From positions 12,009,182 through 12,073,181 of the forward strand of contig NC_087074.1 of the NCBI RefSeq assembly GCF_026151205.1: DNA of 64,000 bases. The letters run 5' to 3'. The position numbers were made by a program, and so were the translations under genes. The notes beneath the pieces are model-generated. The model saw nothing but the letters and a program-made list of their open reading frames with translations. It ran no database searches and was not told the DNA's origin. The first letter of the stretch is position 1, and the number at the start of each line of letters is the position of its first letter. Positions 14,603 to 29,100 of the stretch are shown in pieces. This DNA comes from Bolinopsis microptera (Eukaryota > Ctenophora > Tentaculata > Lobata > Bolinopsidae).

Positions 14603-15122
14603 GGGCTCTTACTAATTCGCTCGCCCAAAAATTTCACGTGACTTTGGTTTTTATGGTTTTGCAGCCGTACAAAACGGTTTTACATAAACCCTAATCCCAA
14701 GTCCCAACCCTAACCATAACCATAACCCCGAAGCTATCCATAACCCTTACCACAACTCTAACCCTAACCCGAGCCCTAAACAATAGTATGGCTACTGCCG
14801 AGGGCAGTGTATGATCATCTCTGGGAGGGTGAAGATGGGCGGTGTCCGCTATATAGGTGGCCGATGTTGGCAGAGCTAAACACATCCCTTCCGGTTGTAT
14901 GGTTACTCTTCAAAATGGAATGTTAAGTTGGAGACATGATAAAGGTCTCAACTAAATCCAGAGCAAGGTAGATTTAGTTCTAATATTGGTAAACAAGTGA
15001 AAAGCTCCGGAAATGCGGCTAATAACCAAAGGGGTAACTGTTGTTAAACTTAACAAAGGTGTTTAGGTTGTGGCAGTACCCCACTAATTCGCTAGGTTGG
15101 GCGAGCGAATTAGTAAGAGCCA
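14603..15122. mobile_element. Putative TA-flanked TIR element (MITE-like), ~520 bp
   Basis: A 25-bp sequence at 14603-14627 (key part GGCTCTTACTAATTCGCTC) recurs inverted at 15098-15122, with 24 of 25 positions matching. Both ends are bordered by TA (14601-14602 and 15123-15124), as expected for a Tc1/mariner-type target duplication. The interior has no transposase frame. It includes telomere-like degenerate repeats (CCCTAA, CCATAA) at about 14690-14780. It is probably a non-autonomous element, but the flanking TA is short and could be chance. Confidence 0.6.
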
Positions 15123-16324
15123 TACTATTGAGTCTCCTATCTTGAAGAGAGTTCGATGACATAGAACATCTTGTTCATTTAAGATCTTACATCGCCGAAA
15201 AAATATTACAAACTGAAATAATCTGCTCCCCTTTCTATATATATAAAGAGATATATCTCTCTCTGACTTCTTTATCCTACTCGATCAATTGCAACATACT
15301 ATTACTATACTCTTCTGGTCCAAAGCCCACCTTTAGGCCTTGACCCTGGTGGAACTCAGGAACCATACCCTGGCCCCTACATAGTGCATAGCTTTACTAA
15401 CGGTTTTTAACGAATTTGTCGAGCATATTTAAACGTTCCAAATTCGATCAATAATTCCAAACTCTACTTATAATTGTATAAGTCTTTTTGCACGATTTTT
15501 GTGTATAAAACTTTGTTGTGCAATCTAATTTACGACCCACGATTTCTCAATTTATGAACTTTCAAATCCAGTGTTGCAGATCGCATTAGGAAACACCTCA
15601 ATTTCACATTTCTTGGAATAATTAGGTGGCGTTTCGTACCAAACCTGAAACTGATATAAATATAATATGTATGTAGATGGTATGTGACTTTCTAAATTTA
15701 AAAAAGCTCAAATGAAGATCAATATTTTAGGACATGAACCATAATCTAGTTATAAAGTTATAAATTAATCAACTTACACTTTAGTAATGATATGCCAATT
15801 TATTCGATGCAATTTCTTAAATGGCGAAACTGTTGAATACTGCCGCGAATGTTCGTGATTGATCATCAGCATACCTTATGGGCGGTAAACTTAATTAAAC
15901 ATGATGATGTTATGATATCCTTTAATCGGTAGATTATCTGGGTTTTAAAAATTATTTACGCGTGTCGTTCCTTTAAGTCTCCGTATAGTTTTCATTGTGT
16001 CTAGTTTCTGGTGCATTGTCTTTTCATCTTGTTAATTGTCACTATCTTGTTAGTTATCACTATTCATCTTAAGATTGTTTTCGTCAAAACTTTTGGAGAC
16101 GCACTAGATTCCTAAAATTAGAAATAGCTGAACCGGATTATCTCATTTTTGGACTAAATTTCTATTGTCTAGTAACACCATAATTATATATAGCGTCTTA
16201 TTTTGGACTGCTTCATACCTAGTTCATACCTTAAGAAAGCAGGTACGTGCAATTGCGCACAAGCAAATTTAATCTGCAAATCGCGATTTTGTTCTTTGAT
16301 GTGATTGGTCGAAAATTCTTGCAT

Positions 16325-16434
16325 TTTGCAGTAGGTTTTCTTTTGATATTTCAGCTACGTTTTTCAGTAGACTAATTTATTTGCAGCGGGTTTTCTGTTG
16401 ATATTTCAGCTAAGTTTTTCAGTAAACTAATTTT
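16325..16434. repeat. 55-bp tandem duplication
   Basis: TTTGCAGTAGGTTTTCTTTT through CAGTAGACTAATTTAT is repeated immediately with a few substitutions. Both copies contain several CAG acceptor-like sites after T-rich tracts, but no exon follows. Confidence 0.8.
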
Positions 16435-19400
16435 ACTTTTAAAATGTGGCCGTAAGAGGGAATGACAATTCCTGCAAAACGATGATTAAAGGATCCTAAC
16501 TATTAAGTTGATGATATAATATCAACCTTGTTAAGGGATCTAACAGACAATTGACGTTCCAGTAAAAAGTCCGTTTAGAGATGCAGGGACAAATATTAAT
16601 TTATAGATCTGCAAGAATGGAATTCATTGGTCAGCTGCACTTATTACTTAACCTAAAGAATGCAGGCGTAAACTTTAAATCAGAGGATGACCATGCCCGA
16701 TAGGGGAGGCGGTAAATTGTCTGGATTACCGTATGGTTTACCTACCAAGCCTCAATTTCTACGTCTATCAGTATCTCTAGCTGAACTAAACCTGTTGCCA
16801 CGTATTACGCCCCTGGACTCCCCGTTGGCGAAGCAACCAAGATTGTTTCATTACTTGGGACCCCCACATTTGCATAAAGTCTTGCTCTAATAATTATCAT
16901 TCCTAATCCATAAATTTTACTTTCCATTGGCAAAATGTTTTAAACGATTCACCATTACATATATTTTATTACTATCATTATTGTTGTTGTACTACTAAAT
17001 TTCAATCCTACTTCAAAACATTCCTGCCCAATAATCAATGATATCTTTTCACCATCCTCATTTCTCTTTGCTAATTACAAATTTTAAAACCCTTTCTCCA
17101 AAGCCCCAGTGGCTCCAGTCCAAGCCCTTACTGACACCATAGGCTGCAAAATTATTGAAACTTGTCTGCATAAAATAATTTTTCAAGGCATCACTTATTC
17201 GTAAATTATCGATTTATTTGGATTAAAGAGATTAAGTTTTACTCAAGGTCGTTCAATGACTGGCTTACGAAACGTTTCTTATCTTCTTCTGAGGAAGTCA
17301 CATGTACCCCACGGTGTCCCATAGTCACACTCCGCCCTCTGTCCCTCTCTAAAGTCTTTTCTTTAAACTTGCTCTCTAGACGCCGCCTTGTTCATCTCGC
17401 ATAGTTAATGATTCAATATACCACTTTTAATAGTCGTCTCTTTTTCTTTTTTTTCTCTTCTTATTTATTATATTGAACAGAGTGCTACAACCCATTTAGA
17501 CGCTGCACTAATTGGTGCTGCAGAAAAGGCGAAAAGCCTAAAAAAGCCTAGTGGGATATTTTGAATTCTTTAGCCGTATAAGTCTCTAACAACCTATAAA
17601 ATTAGAGTGTTTCTTACGGGCCAGTCTCCAACCAATAGAATGTCCGTCCGTCCGTACGTTTTACCCTGTTTAAATGAGTCTAACCAAGAGTATAAGCGCA
17701 CAAATATGTTGATATTGTAGGTTTCTTTTTAGTATGTAACTGATGTTAGGTTTTAAACCCCGATTTATCGAAGGGTGAGTTCTTACACCACTGATAAATT
17801 GTTCAACAGATTTCAGCGGTCAGCTCTTACTCTTAGTTAAGCACCTTCTTATCAATTTCTCCATGGTTTTCGTACTTTACAACTATCAAAACTTCAGAAG
17901 CTAGGAGCTTTTTCCAGAAACATCCTCGGACTTGGTTTGTACTAAACTCTATGCACGTGGCATTTAATAGATTAAAGCTGGTATAACAAATCAGGAGACG
18001 AACTTGCTCCTCCAAGTTTTCTCTGCAACAACGAATTTGCTCAGAAAGTATGAAACAGTATGTTAGTCCGTGGGGCATCGCATCAACGCGTGCAGTGGTC
18101 TAAAATTTGTAGAGCTTTTGTTTTGATGGAGCTTCAATTTTATCGTTGAAGCCCTTGATTTCATGGCAAGATTCATCATTTATTTGTACACTCATTATTA
18201 AGCAGACAGGTGATGAGTGAATCCATATCCGTTTTTTAAATAAAGTAAGTTGAGTCATGTTAGATCACCACCACACCACAGTAAGTCCTTGTTTCTTAAG
18301 AATTGAATCGAGCTTAACCCATTAATATTATTGTCGATAAACTTATCAATGTTTTGTTATTGAAGTCATTTGTTCGTAGAGTTAGTCGATCTTACTGTGC
18401 TGATCTTGATATGTATGGTATGGCCATGGGAGGGTTATTATAGTTTTATGCTGCCGAGACTTGGCCTTCGGTTGAAAGAGACTGGGGCATTTTTCCATGG
18501 TACGATGATCGCTTGAAGTAGATAGACTCATTAATAGAGGAACATCAGGCTGAGCTATTTCGGAGTCACGATGACGGTCTGTAGCTCTAATTATCTAATT
18601 AACTAATTATCGTGCTGTAAAATATGTTCTTGTACAGTGATAAGACTTGGACAGTCGGATTCTAGAGAAGTAGAGACTGGCATCCAGAGTCCAGACCACC
18701 CGTTATAGCGGGCCTACCTGGACCCACCTTTAGCTTTGATGTCGCTAAATATTAATACTGTCCAGAAATAATGATTACACACGCTTTTTGATACAGGTGG
18801 CGGGTTTTCAGTCTTTTAGCTAGCTTCAAGCCTTCATTCAGTGTCTTGAGCGCGTTTTAATATCGCATCGTCTCCAGATCTGCTCACATAAACGTCTGTT
18901 TCAACATTCTGCGGAAGTTATGGTTCGTTCTTTTTGATTTCAGAGGTTTCTCGCGTATTTGCAAATAGTTTGCCGTGAATTGGTCAAAATTGTCTACCTA
19001 GGTATGCAGCCGAAATATCGATGATACTAGTAACTGATGCATTTTTGAATCAAGTGTTAACCCTCATTTCGTCCTCTGTTATTTAATCACAAATTTAGAT
19101 AAATTAAAAATAACAGCAATCTTTCCGTTTTATAGGATTAGGAAATGCAAGATATGTAATATAGCTATTGCTTTTGATGAGCCACTAAGGCTGCGTTTGA
19201 TGAGCAATCGAGGCTGCAAAACATTTTTTAATTCCGGAAAATTACAAAGTACTAGTGACTCTTGAAATCCACTAACAGGTCGCATTAAAGTTATTGTCTT
19301 TTCACAAAAATCCTTGAGTGTAGGTGACAACAACTATGATTCAGATTGATGTGACCTTTACGGCTGAGCCATATTATCTGCACCGTGTCGGTGCCGCTTT

Positions 19401-20048
19401 GTTTGAATTTCAAAGTTGAGTAGATCAAATCTGACCAATTTGAATTACTTGCAAATTTAGAAGTTGTCACCAATTAGGACTTTCGATGAGACGGCTGAAT
19501 ATTTTAGTGTACTTGTTGAATATTATTACACGTGTGGATAAAATGATATATTGATTCGGATCAAGCTGTGATAAAGGTCGTGCCGTGGCAATCTGAATCA
19601 GGTCCATTCTGGGTGTTGGTTGATCTCACCACGAGGTGTGATTAATTCCGGAACTAGACAGTTCTACTCACTGTTATTTTTAGTTTCGACTGATAGCACT
19701 CCAACATTCCAACGCATTACTTTCTGATTTGCGAATTCTTCCCTCTTGAAGTCATATGTAAAATAGTTCCTGAAGGCTGGCTTATATTAGTTGACGTGAC
19801 TGAATGTGATGATCGGTTACTGTTGATGACGAGACTGGTTGCACTGATATAATGACTTTATATGGTGATATACAAGGTATATCTGGTCACGTGATGTATG
19901 GTGAAATACAGGTGGAGTAAAGGTGTGTTTACAGAACGTCACAGAGGCATGACATTGCACTTAAATACCCACAAGATCACCAGACAGCTCACAGTTGAGC
20001 TCTGTAGGGCTGGTCGGAGTGAGAGAGTGCACAATTTCCACCGTCGCA

Positions 20049-20201
20049 CCTCGTTACAAATGTGCTAGTCGTGTGTCACAGTGTGTTACCGATCCTGCAC
20101 CTCGTTACAAATGTGCTAGTCGTGTGTCACAGTGTGTTACCGGTCCTGTACCTCGTTACAAATGTGCTAGTCGTGTGTCACAGTGTGTTACCGGTCCTGT
20201 C
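20049..20201 (+). repeat. 51-bp tandem repeat, 3 copies, frame-preserving
   Basis: A 51-bp unit starting CCTCGTTACAAATGTGCTAG is repeated three times (20049, 20100, 20151). The unit length is a multiple of three and stays open on the + strand, where it would encode a 17-residue repeat, PRYKCASRVSQCVTGPV, with two cysteines. The surrounding frame (19995-20321) has no domain and no clear splice context, so I annotate DNA repeats rather than a gene. Confidence 0.85.
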
Positions 20202-21596
20202 AGACGAATAATTGTGGTACTAAATGTGCTATTGTGTTTAAAACATAGCCCAGCCCCGACCAGCCCCAGTCAGCACCTGTCAGGACCTGCCCCAATTATT
20301 TCACTTCATTTATCTGTATGAAGTATATTCGGGGGTATGCTGCCTCAGTATGTGCTAGACACCTGTCCTGAATATAATATTCGAGACTTTGTTTTTTTGA
20401 CTACCTATTTTTGTCTTTTCTTGTCTTTTCTTTGACGTTCTTTATTGCTGTTTGAACTATTTCTAGTTCCTGGAAACTCGAGACTCGTGGACCGGCTAGA
20501 CTGATGTCCGATGGGCTGAATATTTCAAATGTCAATGACTGGCCCTGTCAGAGTTCCAGGACATCGCCTCTAATTGCTGGTAAATTTATCCAGTCCATGT
20601 TAATTCTATTTTTGCCCTTTTTTATTATCTATCCTTTTTATCTCTGCACTACGTCAGCTTATTCTCTGGTAACATCTAGAATTTGCCAGCATGTGTCGAG
20701 ATTTTGGTTTAAATTCATCAAGTTGTTGGTAACTAAGTTAAAAAGTTAAAAGGATAGTGCGTGAATACCTCCATCTGCCTTCTCATAGTTATATGGTTTT
20801 CCTTTTACGTCTAACCCCAACAAATGTTAATTAGGAACACCCAACATCTGAATTCGATCACGTGTCGTCATCTGGCCAGTACCTCCCTCCCCTGTGCTCC
20901 ATACTGAGCAGATACTCACTTCCTAAGTATGGGGGGTATCTCTGATTTCACTTCTCCCTACCTGATCTTATCTGAATTCCACCGGTCCTCGCGATTTTAT
21001 CTAATCTGTATCAATTCCTGAAGTGCTTTTAGTTGGCGTCAGTTGGTATGTATACTCAGTGCTTACTGCTGCCAACTGAGACAGCGTCCCTTAGAATAGA
21101 ATATATTTATTTTAAAACTTGTTATCTTCGCTATTTAGCAGCTCCTCATTATCCAGTGCGCACTTCAAATTAAGGGGGCGTAATTGGGTTTTTCTAGGGT
21201 TTTCTTTTAGTTTTTGATTGTAAGTTGATATTGAATAATTTCAGTTCCCTAACATGTGCATTCAGTGCTATTCACAGTACTACGTAACCAGTACTAGTAG
21301 TTGACTGATTCGTTAGATCAAATTGATTATGTTGCCATGGTAGCCATCGGGGTATCATTTGCTCATTTGCAACATATTTTGAATTTTTCGCAGTTCTTCA
21401 TATCACGTGTGCGATTGGATGAAATTGGAGAAAGTCCGTAGTGATACTTTAAGATTAGAATTAACAATCGAATCATAATCATCGGATTGAGTAGGTAGGA
21501 TTAAATTTCTATTTTTACGCTCACATAACTTGATCCACTTCGCACTTTTATTAGATTTTCTAGGATTTAATCTAACAATACTGTTAGTGTTACTGT

Positions 21597-21733
21597 GATG
21601 CCGATAATGGAAATTGCGCTGTATCTCCATTGTCTCGCATCAACAATCTTTGTTCGTGGAGAAAACCCTGCCAAATTCCCGAAATATGATAAGAATGGCC
21701 GTGCGTGTTCAAAGTTTCAATTTCGGTGTGTAC
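21597..21733 (+). other. Candidate secretory first exon (speculative)
   Basis: From the ATG at 21598 a frame begins MPIMEIALYLHCLASTIF, a plausible leader, and continues to a strong donor ATC|GTAAGT at 21734. The exon would end in phase 0, so it cannot splice directly to the phase-2 exon at 31126. Opposite-strand frames overlap it, so coding status is uncertain. Confidence 0.2.
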
Positions 21734-23553
21734 CTTTAATCGTAAGTTGTAGCAATTCAATGATCTGTCATTTTGGCTTGCAAGACGAAACACGTGGTGG
21801 TTTGGGCTGGTCCACGGCCTTGTCATCCTTCGCCACAACCAAGACATTTTGAGACAGCTCCTCCATCATCCCTCGCTGACAATATAGCTCCTTACTGATT
21901 TTGTGGCTCCACTGTGCTGTTGTGACGCTAGATTTGTATCCTAGATAAGTGAGTATGCAGGGGCGTCGTGAGGCTCTGAGAGCACCGCTTTGGCAAGCAC
22001 CATGGTTGGTGGTGTCTGTTTTCTTTAGACATTGTGACCCTTGGGTGGCGTTGTGCGGGTTGGTTCTGCGGTTGGGCCGTGGCGGGGCATTAAAGTAGGA
22101 GCAATTCATTAACATGCCTACTGTTACAGTGCGGCTCTCTCTGTTACAGTGCAGCTCTCTCTCGCCCGCAGCATCGTCCTTCCGTTACATTTTGTTTTTT
22201 ATTGTAGCTATGCCTATAGACAATATTAACTTTTTAACTTGGTAAGCTTGTAAATATATCCGACATATGCAGTCTGTACTTACTACTTACTACTTAATAA
22301 AACTTAAGAGAGTGTGTTGCTGCTTTTTTTCTAGAACCGTTCACATCACGCCTTCTTGGTGTAAAAAGCTTTAAATCGTCTCATTGTTGGCTCAAGAAAT
22401 AGTGGGGGACTTGGTGACCGAATTTACTGCTCGTGATGCAAGTAACAGTTTCGCTACTTGTCAAGTGTTTTGTATTGGACGTTTTGTTAGTTTTTCTCTC
22501 ATGTTGCAGTGCCGTTTGTTGATATACAGCCTAGTTTACAAGGGTTATTACTCTAGTTATATTAATCGGGGAATTTGGTTAATATTGGGTGCATGTGAGA
22601 AACATCCGGTATATCCGGTACTGTCTCAACTGTTCCGAGATCGGGTTTGCAGGCTTCAAATTTCATTTTCATGTTTTATGCATGACTGCCATACATTTCA
22701 TGCTTCTTAAAAACCCCATTATTCATTAACTATAGTTACTGGTCGACTTAATTCCCATATGAATAATAATATGCTGAATTTATTCTTATCTTACATTAAT
22801 ACGGGTAGAGACTGAATGCCTATTTACGATTGCAATTTCTCTGAAAGGTGTCTAGATGACTTTTATTGAGATTCAAGTTTTTAAAGTCTACGGTGTCATG
22901 TATCATAGACATCCGATGGTCTTCAGAATTTCGAAACCATATTCATTATTCAAGCAATTAACGAACAAATTCTCTCTGCATAAAAACTTTGATATTTTTT
23001 AATTGTTTCGGTTCTTTACCATCGATATGTTGAATCGCTTCATTGCTAATAAGCCTTTAATTTAAAACAGTTTTAAATATTTTGAAGTTTTTGCATGAAA
23101 TCGAGACATTTTCGTTTATTCCATTAGCTATAAATTTTCTTTATATTTAAAAACATTTGTCACGAGTTTTAACATGCCAAAAATACAGATTCTGTGATTA
23201 AATATATTTTGGTGATTGTGATGTCGTGATGACTGTATATTTTATTGCTCATTTCAGTATTATGTTATGGGTATGAAGGTGTAGCTAGTCCACACCTTAG
23301 TTCCATAATCAGAAGAATTTGTTTCACTTCTAGATGAGATGCTCGAATAGTTCACATTGTCTGCTTATCTAGTGTAAAGTGCAAACAATTTTGTCTGCCC
23401 AAGGAACTAATTTCGTTTGTCAATCCCGTGCTTCCAGTTCCATTGATTTCATGACAGTAAATTTAGTAAGACCCGAAAATGAATGCAGTAATACATATTT
23501 AAACAAATATATATTTTTTAACTTGTTGGTTACCAGGCTACTAAATAAAGTTC

Positions 23554-23693
<140 letters not shown>

Positions 23694-24857
23694 AACCCAC
23701 GATGAGGTGACTATCAGTCCTTTCACATATCGCTTTTGTTTTTTTGCGGTCGAATTTTCTATTATAAGCTATTTTAAAATTGTCAATAATTTGTTCAATA
23801 GTTTAGCCTATCATATAAATCAAGTCCGCTTGTCACTGAAACCTCTGAAACCAGACATATTTATACCGCATTCCAACGGACAATCTGTGAAAATGGATCT
23901 GGTCAGCCGCCAAACAATGGGGGGTGTGAGTGTCAAACTCGGTGAAGCTGGAATTTTAATTTGGTACCACCAGGACTACAAACCCAGTTTAATTCCCTCA
24001 AATCCTAATGACAGGACCCTTCAATAGTATTATATACCAGTTTAATCAAATTCACAACCAAATACTACTACATTGGCCGTGACCAATTGTTATCGCATCA
24101 CCACCACTAAGTAGCCCTGTATCATTCCCATTTGTTTGGCGGTGTTAATGTGTTATCAGTTGAACCATGAAAACCTGGTGACAACTGGTTAGGTTAAACA
24201 GGTATGCAATTAATTACAAAAACTGGATTATTCCAACCTACTTTCTGTCAATAAGCCTCAATGATTTCATCTCATTTTAACTGTTTGTGTGACCTTAGTA
24301 CCTACTTTAAAACTGCAAAGGTTGATAAAGTTAAAAGAATATATTTCGCCATGAAGTCTGAAAAACATTTCTAAATCACTCATTTTAACTCTGTACCATT
24401 TGCCCCTCTTTATTAATATTAATGAGGAACGAGGAAGCTATTTTAATCTCTCGAATTACAATTGACTTTCACTGAATGTCCTTTATCATAAAGTCTGAAA
24501 AAATTGCTAAATCCCTGATTTTTAACTCCACCATTTCCCATTATTTATTAATAGGGAACGAGAAAGATATTGTAAACGCTCATATTAAATTAGCCGTGTT
24601 ACCGAGAGCTACTCAACCATTTTATTTTGTTAACTTATCGTCGTCACCCTAAATACCGATTTTCTGATCAATCATTAGTTTTTCCTGCAAACCCCCCATT
24701 CCACAAGTAATTGGATAGGTCGTATTTCGCTACAATTCCTCATTTTTGGTTACAGTTTATACGACGACGAAGCTATCTTGAGGAAGGATTTGATTACGAT
24801 TCAGATCAAGTTCTATTTCGTTAACGACCTGATCCCGGATTTAGCGATGATTTCAGC

Positions 24858-24909
24858 GTTCCCATATGCGTGCTCGAAAGTTAGTTCCCATATGCGTGCT
24901 CGAAAGTTA
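24858..24909. repeat. 26-bp direct duplication
   Basis: GTTCCCATATGCGTGCTCGA plus AAGTTA is present twice in tandem with no mismatch. Confidence 0.9.
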
Positions 24910-25273
24910 GGGTCTTCAGATTGTAAGGTATCTTCATATTTTAATTTTAAACTATAAAACTAAAATTTCGTGAGTGAAGCCATTGACTTCAGGTGTGATT
25001 TATTTACACTTACAGTTTGTTGAAATACGGGCGTTCCCGATTGAGCTGACAGATTGGCAGTTTGCGGCAACTCTGCAAATCAATTCAGATGTTTTAATAC
25101 TAATATGAGGAATTTTCATAGCTGTGGAATTTTATCACTGAAACTACTCCGCACCGACCCTTCAACCGGTAAGAAAATTTGGACACCACCAGCTATCTCC
25201 TATAAACGTGGATATTGGTGCCCGAATGACTAATGAGCTGGTGATAGTTATTCAATTAACAATTCGTTTAAAT

Positions 25274-25329
25274 CTTGATACTTCAGAAATATTTATAGAC
25301 TCTTGATACTTCAGAAATAGTTATAGACT
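25274..25329. repeat. 28-bp direct duplication
   Basis: CTTGATACTTCAGAAATATT plus TATAGACT is repeated in tandem with one change. Confidence 0.85.
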
Positions 25330-26056
25330 CACGCAGAAAAGCAAAAACGTTAAGTATTTACGGAGAAGAATTCCAAACGCATCTGCTCATTTGAAGCTAG
25401 CCCACCCGAGGAGCGGCTGCAAGTTGTTCGCCTCATCCCCCGAATGTCTCTAAATATCGATGAGGCGCTCAGTAACAGAAGACCGTCACCCGGCCTTTTG
25501 CCCACCCTCGCAATTGACCACCACATTCTTCGCACCTCTTCACTAAATGGTATCCGGTGCCACCTAAATTCCAGACGTATGAAAGGGAGCTGCTTCCTGT
25601 CATCCTCCCTCCCTTCTGTCTCAAAATCAAAAACCCAAAGTCAGTGCTATAAAACCTGTTATTACCGGATGTCAGTGGCTAGAGATCTGGCACCATGGGA
25701 CAGAGGTCTGACGCCCGCTTATCTCTAAGACCTACCTTCTTAACTCCATGACAAGTGAAGGTTCCCACCAAGTATGGTAGACGGAGGGCACCTTCCCGTG
25801 AAGTTCACGTCCTTTAGTGAAGTATTCATCCTGTAGTCTATGTAAAGGTATCCCTACTGTTACCCAGAAGATAAGGCTACAAATCCCATGCTGGTAACCT
25901 AGTTTTCTGTCTGAAAATACTTGACTGGAACTCCAAGTTCTCATGTCCCACCATCCGTTAATCGCATTTCTATTGTTTTCAAACTCAATGATAAGGTAAT
26001 CGCGTTACCATTATAGTCATTAATAATGCCTACTGTCGAGAAAGAGCCGAGGATCC

Positions 26057-26126
26057 GCTAGGTAATAGACCCGGACCTAGTCTCCTGACCCGCCAGGTAA
26101 TATAGACCTGGACCTGGTCTCCTGAT
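26057..26126. repeat. ~35-bp diverged tandem duplication
   Basis: GGTAATAGACCCGGACCTAG plus TCTCCTGA is followed by a second copy with several substitutions and a 2-bp insertion. Confidence 0.75.
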
Positions 26127-29100
26127 CTTTGTCCTGTCTAAAATTAAATGACACAGCCTGGTGGATGGTATGAGGTAGGGTGGATGTTTGCCCTCGAGAA
26201 ATGTAACCAGTATGAGCAGACTCCGCCCGCATGCAGTATACTCATTGCCTTGTTCAATAATCAGCTACTCAGGACTCTGTCCCACCCAGACTGTAATGAG
26301 TCCTGCTATTGATATAACACACGTCATCACAGATATAGCTGATAACTGACCAACTATTTTACCCAGCTACCACTACATTAGCTGGAGTGTAAAGGGGCCG
26401 GTTTAGCCACCATACCACGGATCATATAAAATAGTAAGATTGAAGATGCTGAGCTGTTTAGCGTTCCTCGTTTTCTTCGGGCGCCATAGATCGCTCATTT
26501 TATCGATGATTACATTGCTGATTTTTGGCAAAACTCTCGTGTCATACCTTTCTTAACCAATGACTTGTCTAACCTTAAGAGGGAGAAGATTGATTTGTGA
26601 TTTAAAATTGAACAAACACATGCGGGCAAGTCGTTAGCATCAATTAAACATCCAGTCCAGATAGTGACCGATTGATTTTGTTACGATCTGTATTCGGCAC
26701 CAGTTCCCGTATTGAATTTCCAGTCCCGAATACCGTACCAGGTTTACAGTCCTCCTATTTCAAGATACCCTCTACCTTTCACTACCACCTTGGATCTCCT
26801 GATTGAGCTCCATTTGGTCATCTTCATGGAATGCTAAAGTGGAGTCATCCCCTTCGGGTTAACTCGGGTAAAGGCAAGACTGTATCCCAGATTAGCTATT
26901 AAGACTGCAGATAACTCCGCTCAACATGTCTCTGCAGACCGGCAACACGCCTTGCTAATGTTACATCATTATTATATAGTTTAATGTGTTACTTGCTGTT
27001 GTGTGTTTTAACTATTATATTGCGCAATCATGATAAGGTTCCAGTAAAATTATTGGTCTAGCCTTAATGTAAATGTAATGTGGTCCAGCCAGATTGTTAT
27101 CCATTTTTTGTTTCTTCTTAAACGAATTCTAAACTAAACACCCTCCGAACTTGCGCTGGGTAATCCGACCAAATACTTATCGATAACTGGACGGACTGTA
27201 ATTCCAGCAGGAATAGGTAATAGCTGATTTTGTCACTAAATGTCTCTCCACGGTCCATTACAGCTGAGGTAGACTAAAGTAGACTCCACTGATCTACTTG
27301 ATGTACATTGCTCTATTGGATAACTCAATTTCGGAGCTACTTATCTGTACTAAGAAGTTTCAGATACAAGACGTTGATTGGGCAGCGGGCCAGGCTATTC
27401 CTGAGAATTGCCTTCTACATTCTATCCGGAAATGTCAGCCCTACATTCCAAACTGATTTTCAAATTCCTCCTTTGATTTTGTCTTTACGTCTCTTGTTTG
27501 AAGTCAGACGTCAAGGGGCCTTGTTATACCCATCCTAATCTGCCCTCGTTCCTTGTTTTGATCAGATTTAGACTTTGTTCTTGCCAAGGCTTTGAACTAC
27601 GCCTTGAATGGACTTTGTTGTACTTGTAGTAGAAGCTTTGAACTTAGTTCTGAAATATGCTCGATATGAGCTCCAACTCACCCATCTTGTCTGCGAGTCT
27701 CCACCCATCTCCTGTAATAAATCACTCCAAGACCTGGGTCATATTATTTACCACCAGCCGGTTCCACATTTTTTCTAGATCAGTAGTTACAGTAGCTCAT
27801 TTATTGACTCTCAACTCTTAAGGCTTTGACGTCCGAGAACCATGCTCAGAAGTAGGCTGGGCCCTCTCAAATATTTCATCATTCTTCTCGTCACCTGTCG
27901 ACAGCGGCGCTACGACACTCGCAGCTTTTGCTGGGCACTGCCTTTGTCCTTAGACACGTTGCATAGACACACTGTACGAGTAGTGCTCTTTCATCATGTG
28001 CCTAACCGTGGTACTAACATGTCCTTAACGGGATGATCACAGCAAGGTGAAGCAGCTGTGAAACTAGGTGGAGCTCTTTAATGGAGGACTGTGCACAAGT
28101 CTGTACTGACGATAATCAGGCTGCTTAATGTTACGGAGAGAGAGGGTGGTGATAACACATGGGAGCCACACATGTTGTGTCAGGCACGACAGACTTTTAA
28201 AACAGGTAATATGTGAGCAAAGATCTGTTCTATCAGACAATTCGCCCTTTATTAGGGGTTTAACCCCAGGACACATCTGGACTGTAACCGTTCTTCTAGT
28301 CAGATTCACTGTCAAGATTGATAAGCTGCCATGTTACATCTTAACAGGCACACACTTCCCCCCATAATCGGGAATCCTCACCTCCTGTTAATGATAACGA
28401 GAATTTGGCTAGAATTATTTGTGATAAATTTCCTCCTCTTCTCAGAGCGTTAATTGTAGGGTAAGTAGGTCCCTGTGTTCGTATCTGTACATTTTCCTTT
28501 CCACGGTTTCCTTATCTCTTTTAAGTCTGCGAGAACGTTTGGCAACCCATATAACTCATATAATTGCACACGTTATTTTTCACCTAATACCTCCGGAGAA
28601 TGAGTGTTAAAAGAAGATGCAGAACACAGGTACAATCTCCTCTCACGTGACTATGTGGGATATGGGGACCTGTCAGGTCATTGGGAGAAACAATTATTTC
28701 CTGCCCACTCCACACCTCCCCTCCTTCTCCGGAGACCTGGTCAGTTACGACCACATTAGCTGCGTGCACACAAGAGGGAGATATGGGGGGAAGGTGTATG
28801 TGCTGAGGCGCGGTCTTACTGACGTGCGTTGTGTCGTGATATAAGCAACACTTAGAGCCGTCACGTGACGAGTGTGATACAATGTATCCCCACCGCGTTA
28901 CTGCTTATAGTCATCGGCTGTCACTTAAAACGGACATACCTTCCCTGGGATTTGCAAGTGATTAAGATACCTTTGTCACATCGTTTGTGCGTTTTTATGT
29001 CTCGTTCTAAATCAGCTGTAAATGGATATGTATCTTCGTACTCAACGATTATGATAGCCGGTTTGCGATATCCGTTTATCATTATGTGTACTTTTCATGT

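Larger units (their letters stand above)
10700..19990. other. AT-rich non-coding region, no gene supported
   Basis: No coherent exons or known proteins were found. Structures seen are a TA-flanked inverted-repeat element at 14603-15122, containing degenerate CCCTAA-like hexamers, and a 55-bp tandem duplication at 16325. The remainder is unremarkable AT-rich sequence. Confidence 0.5.
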
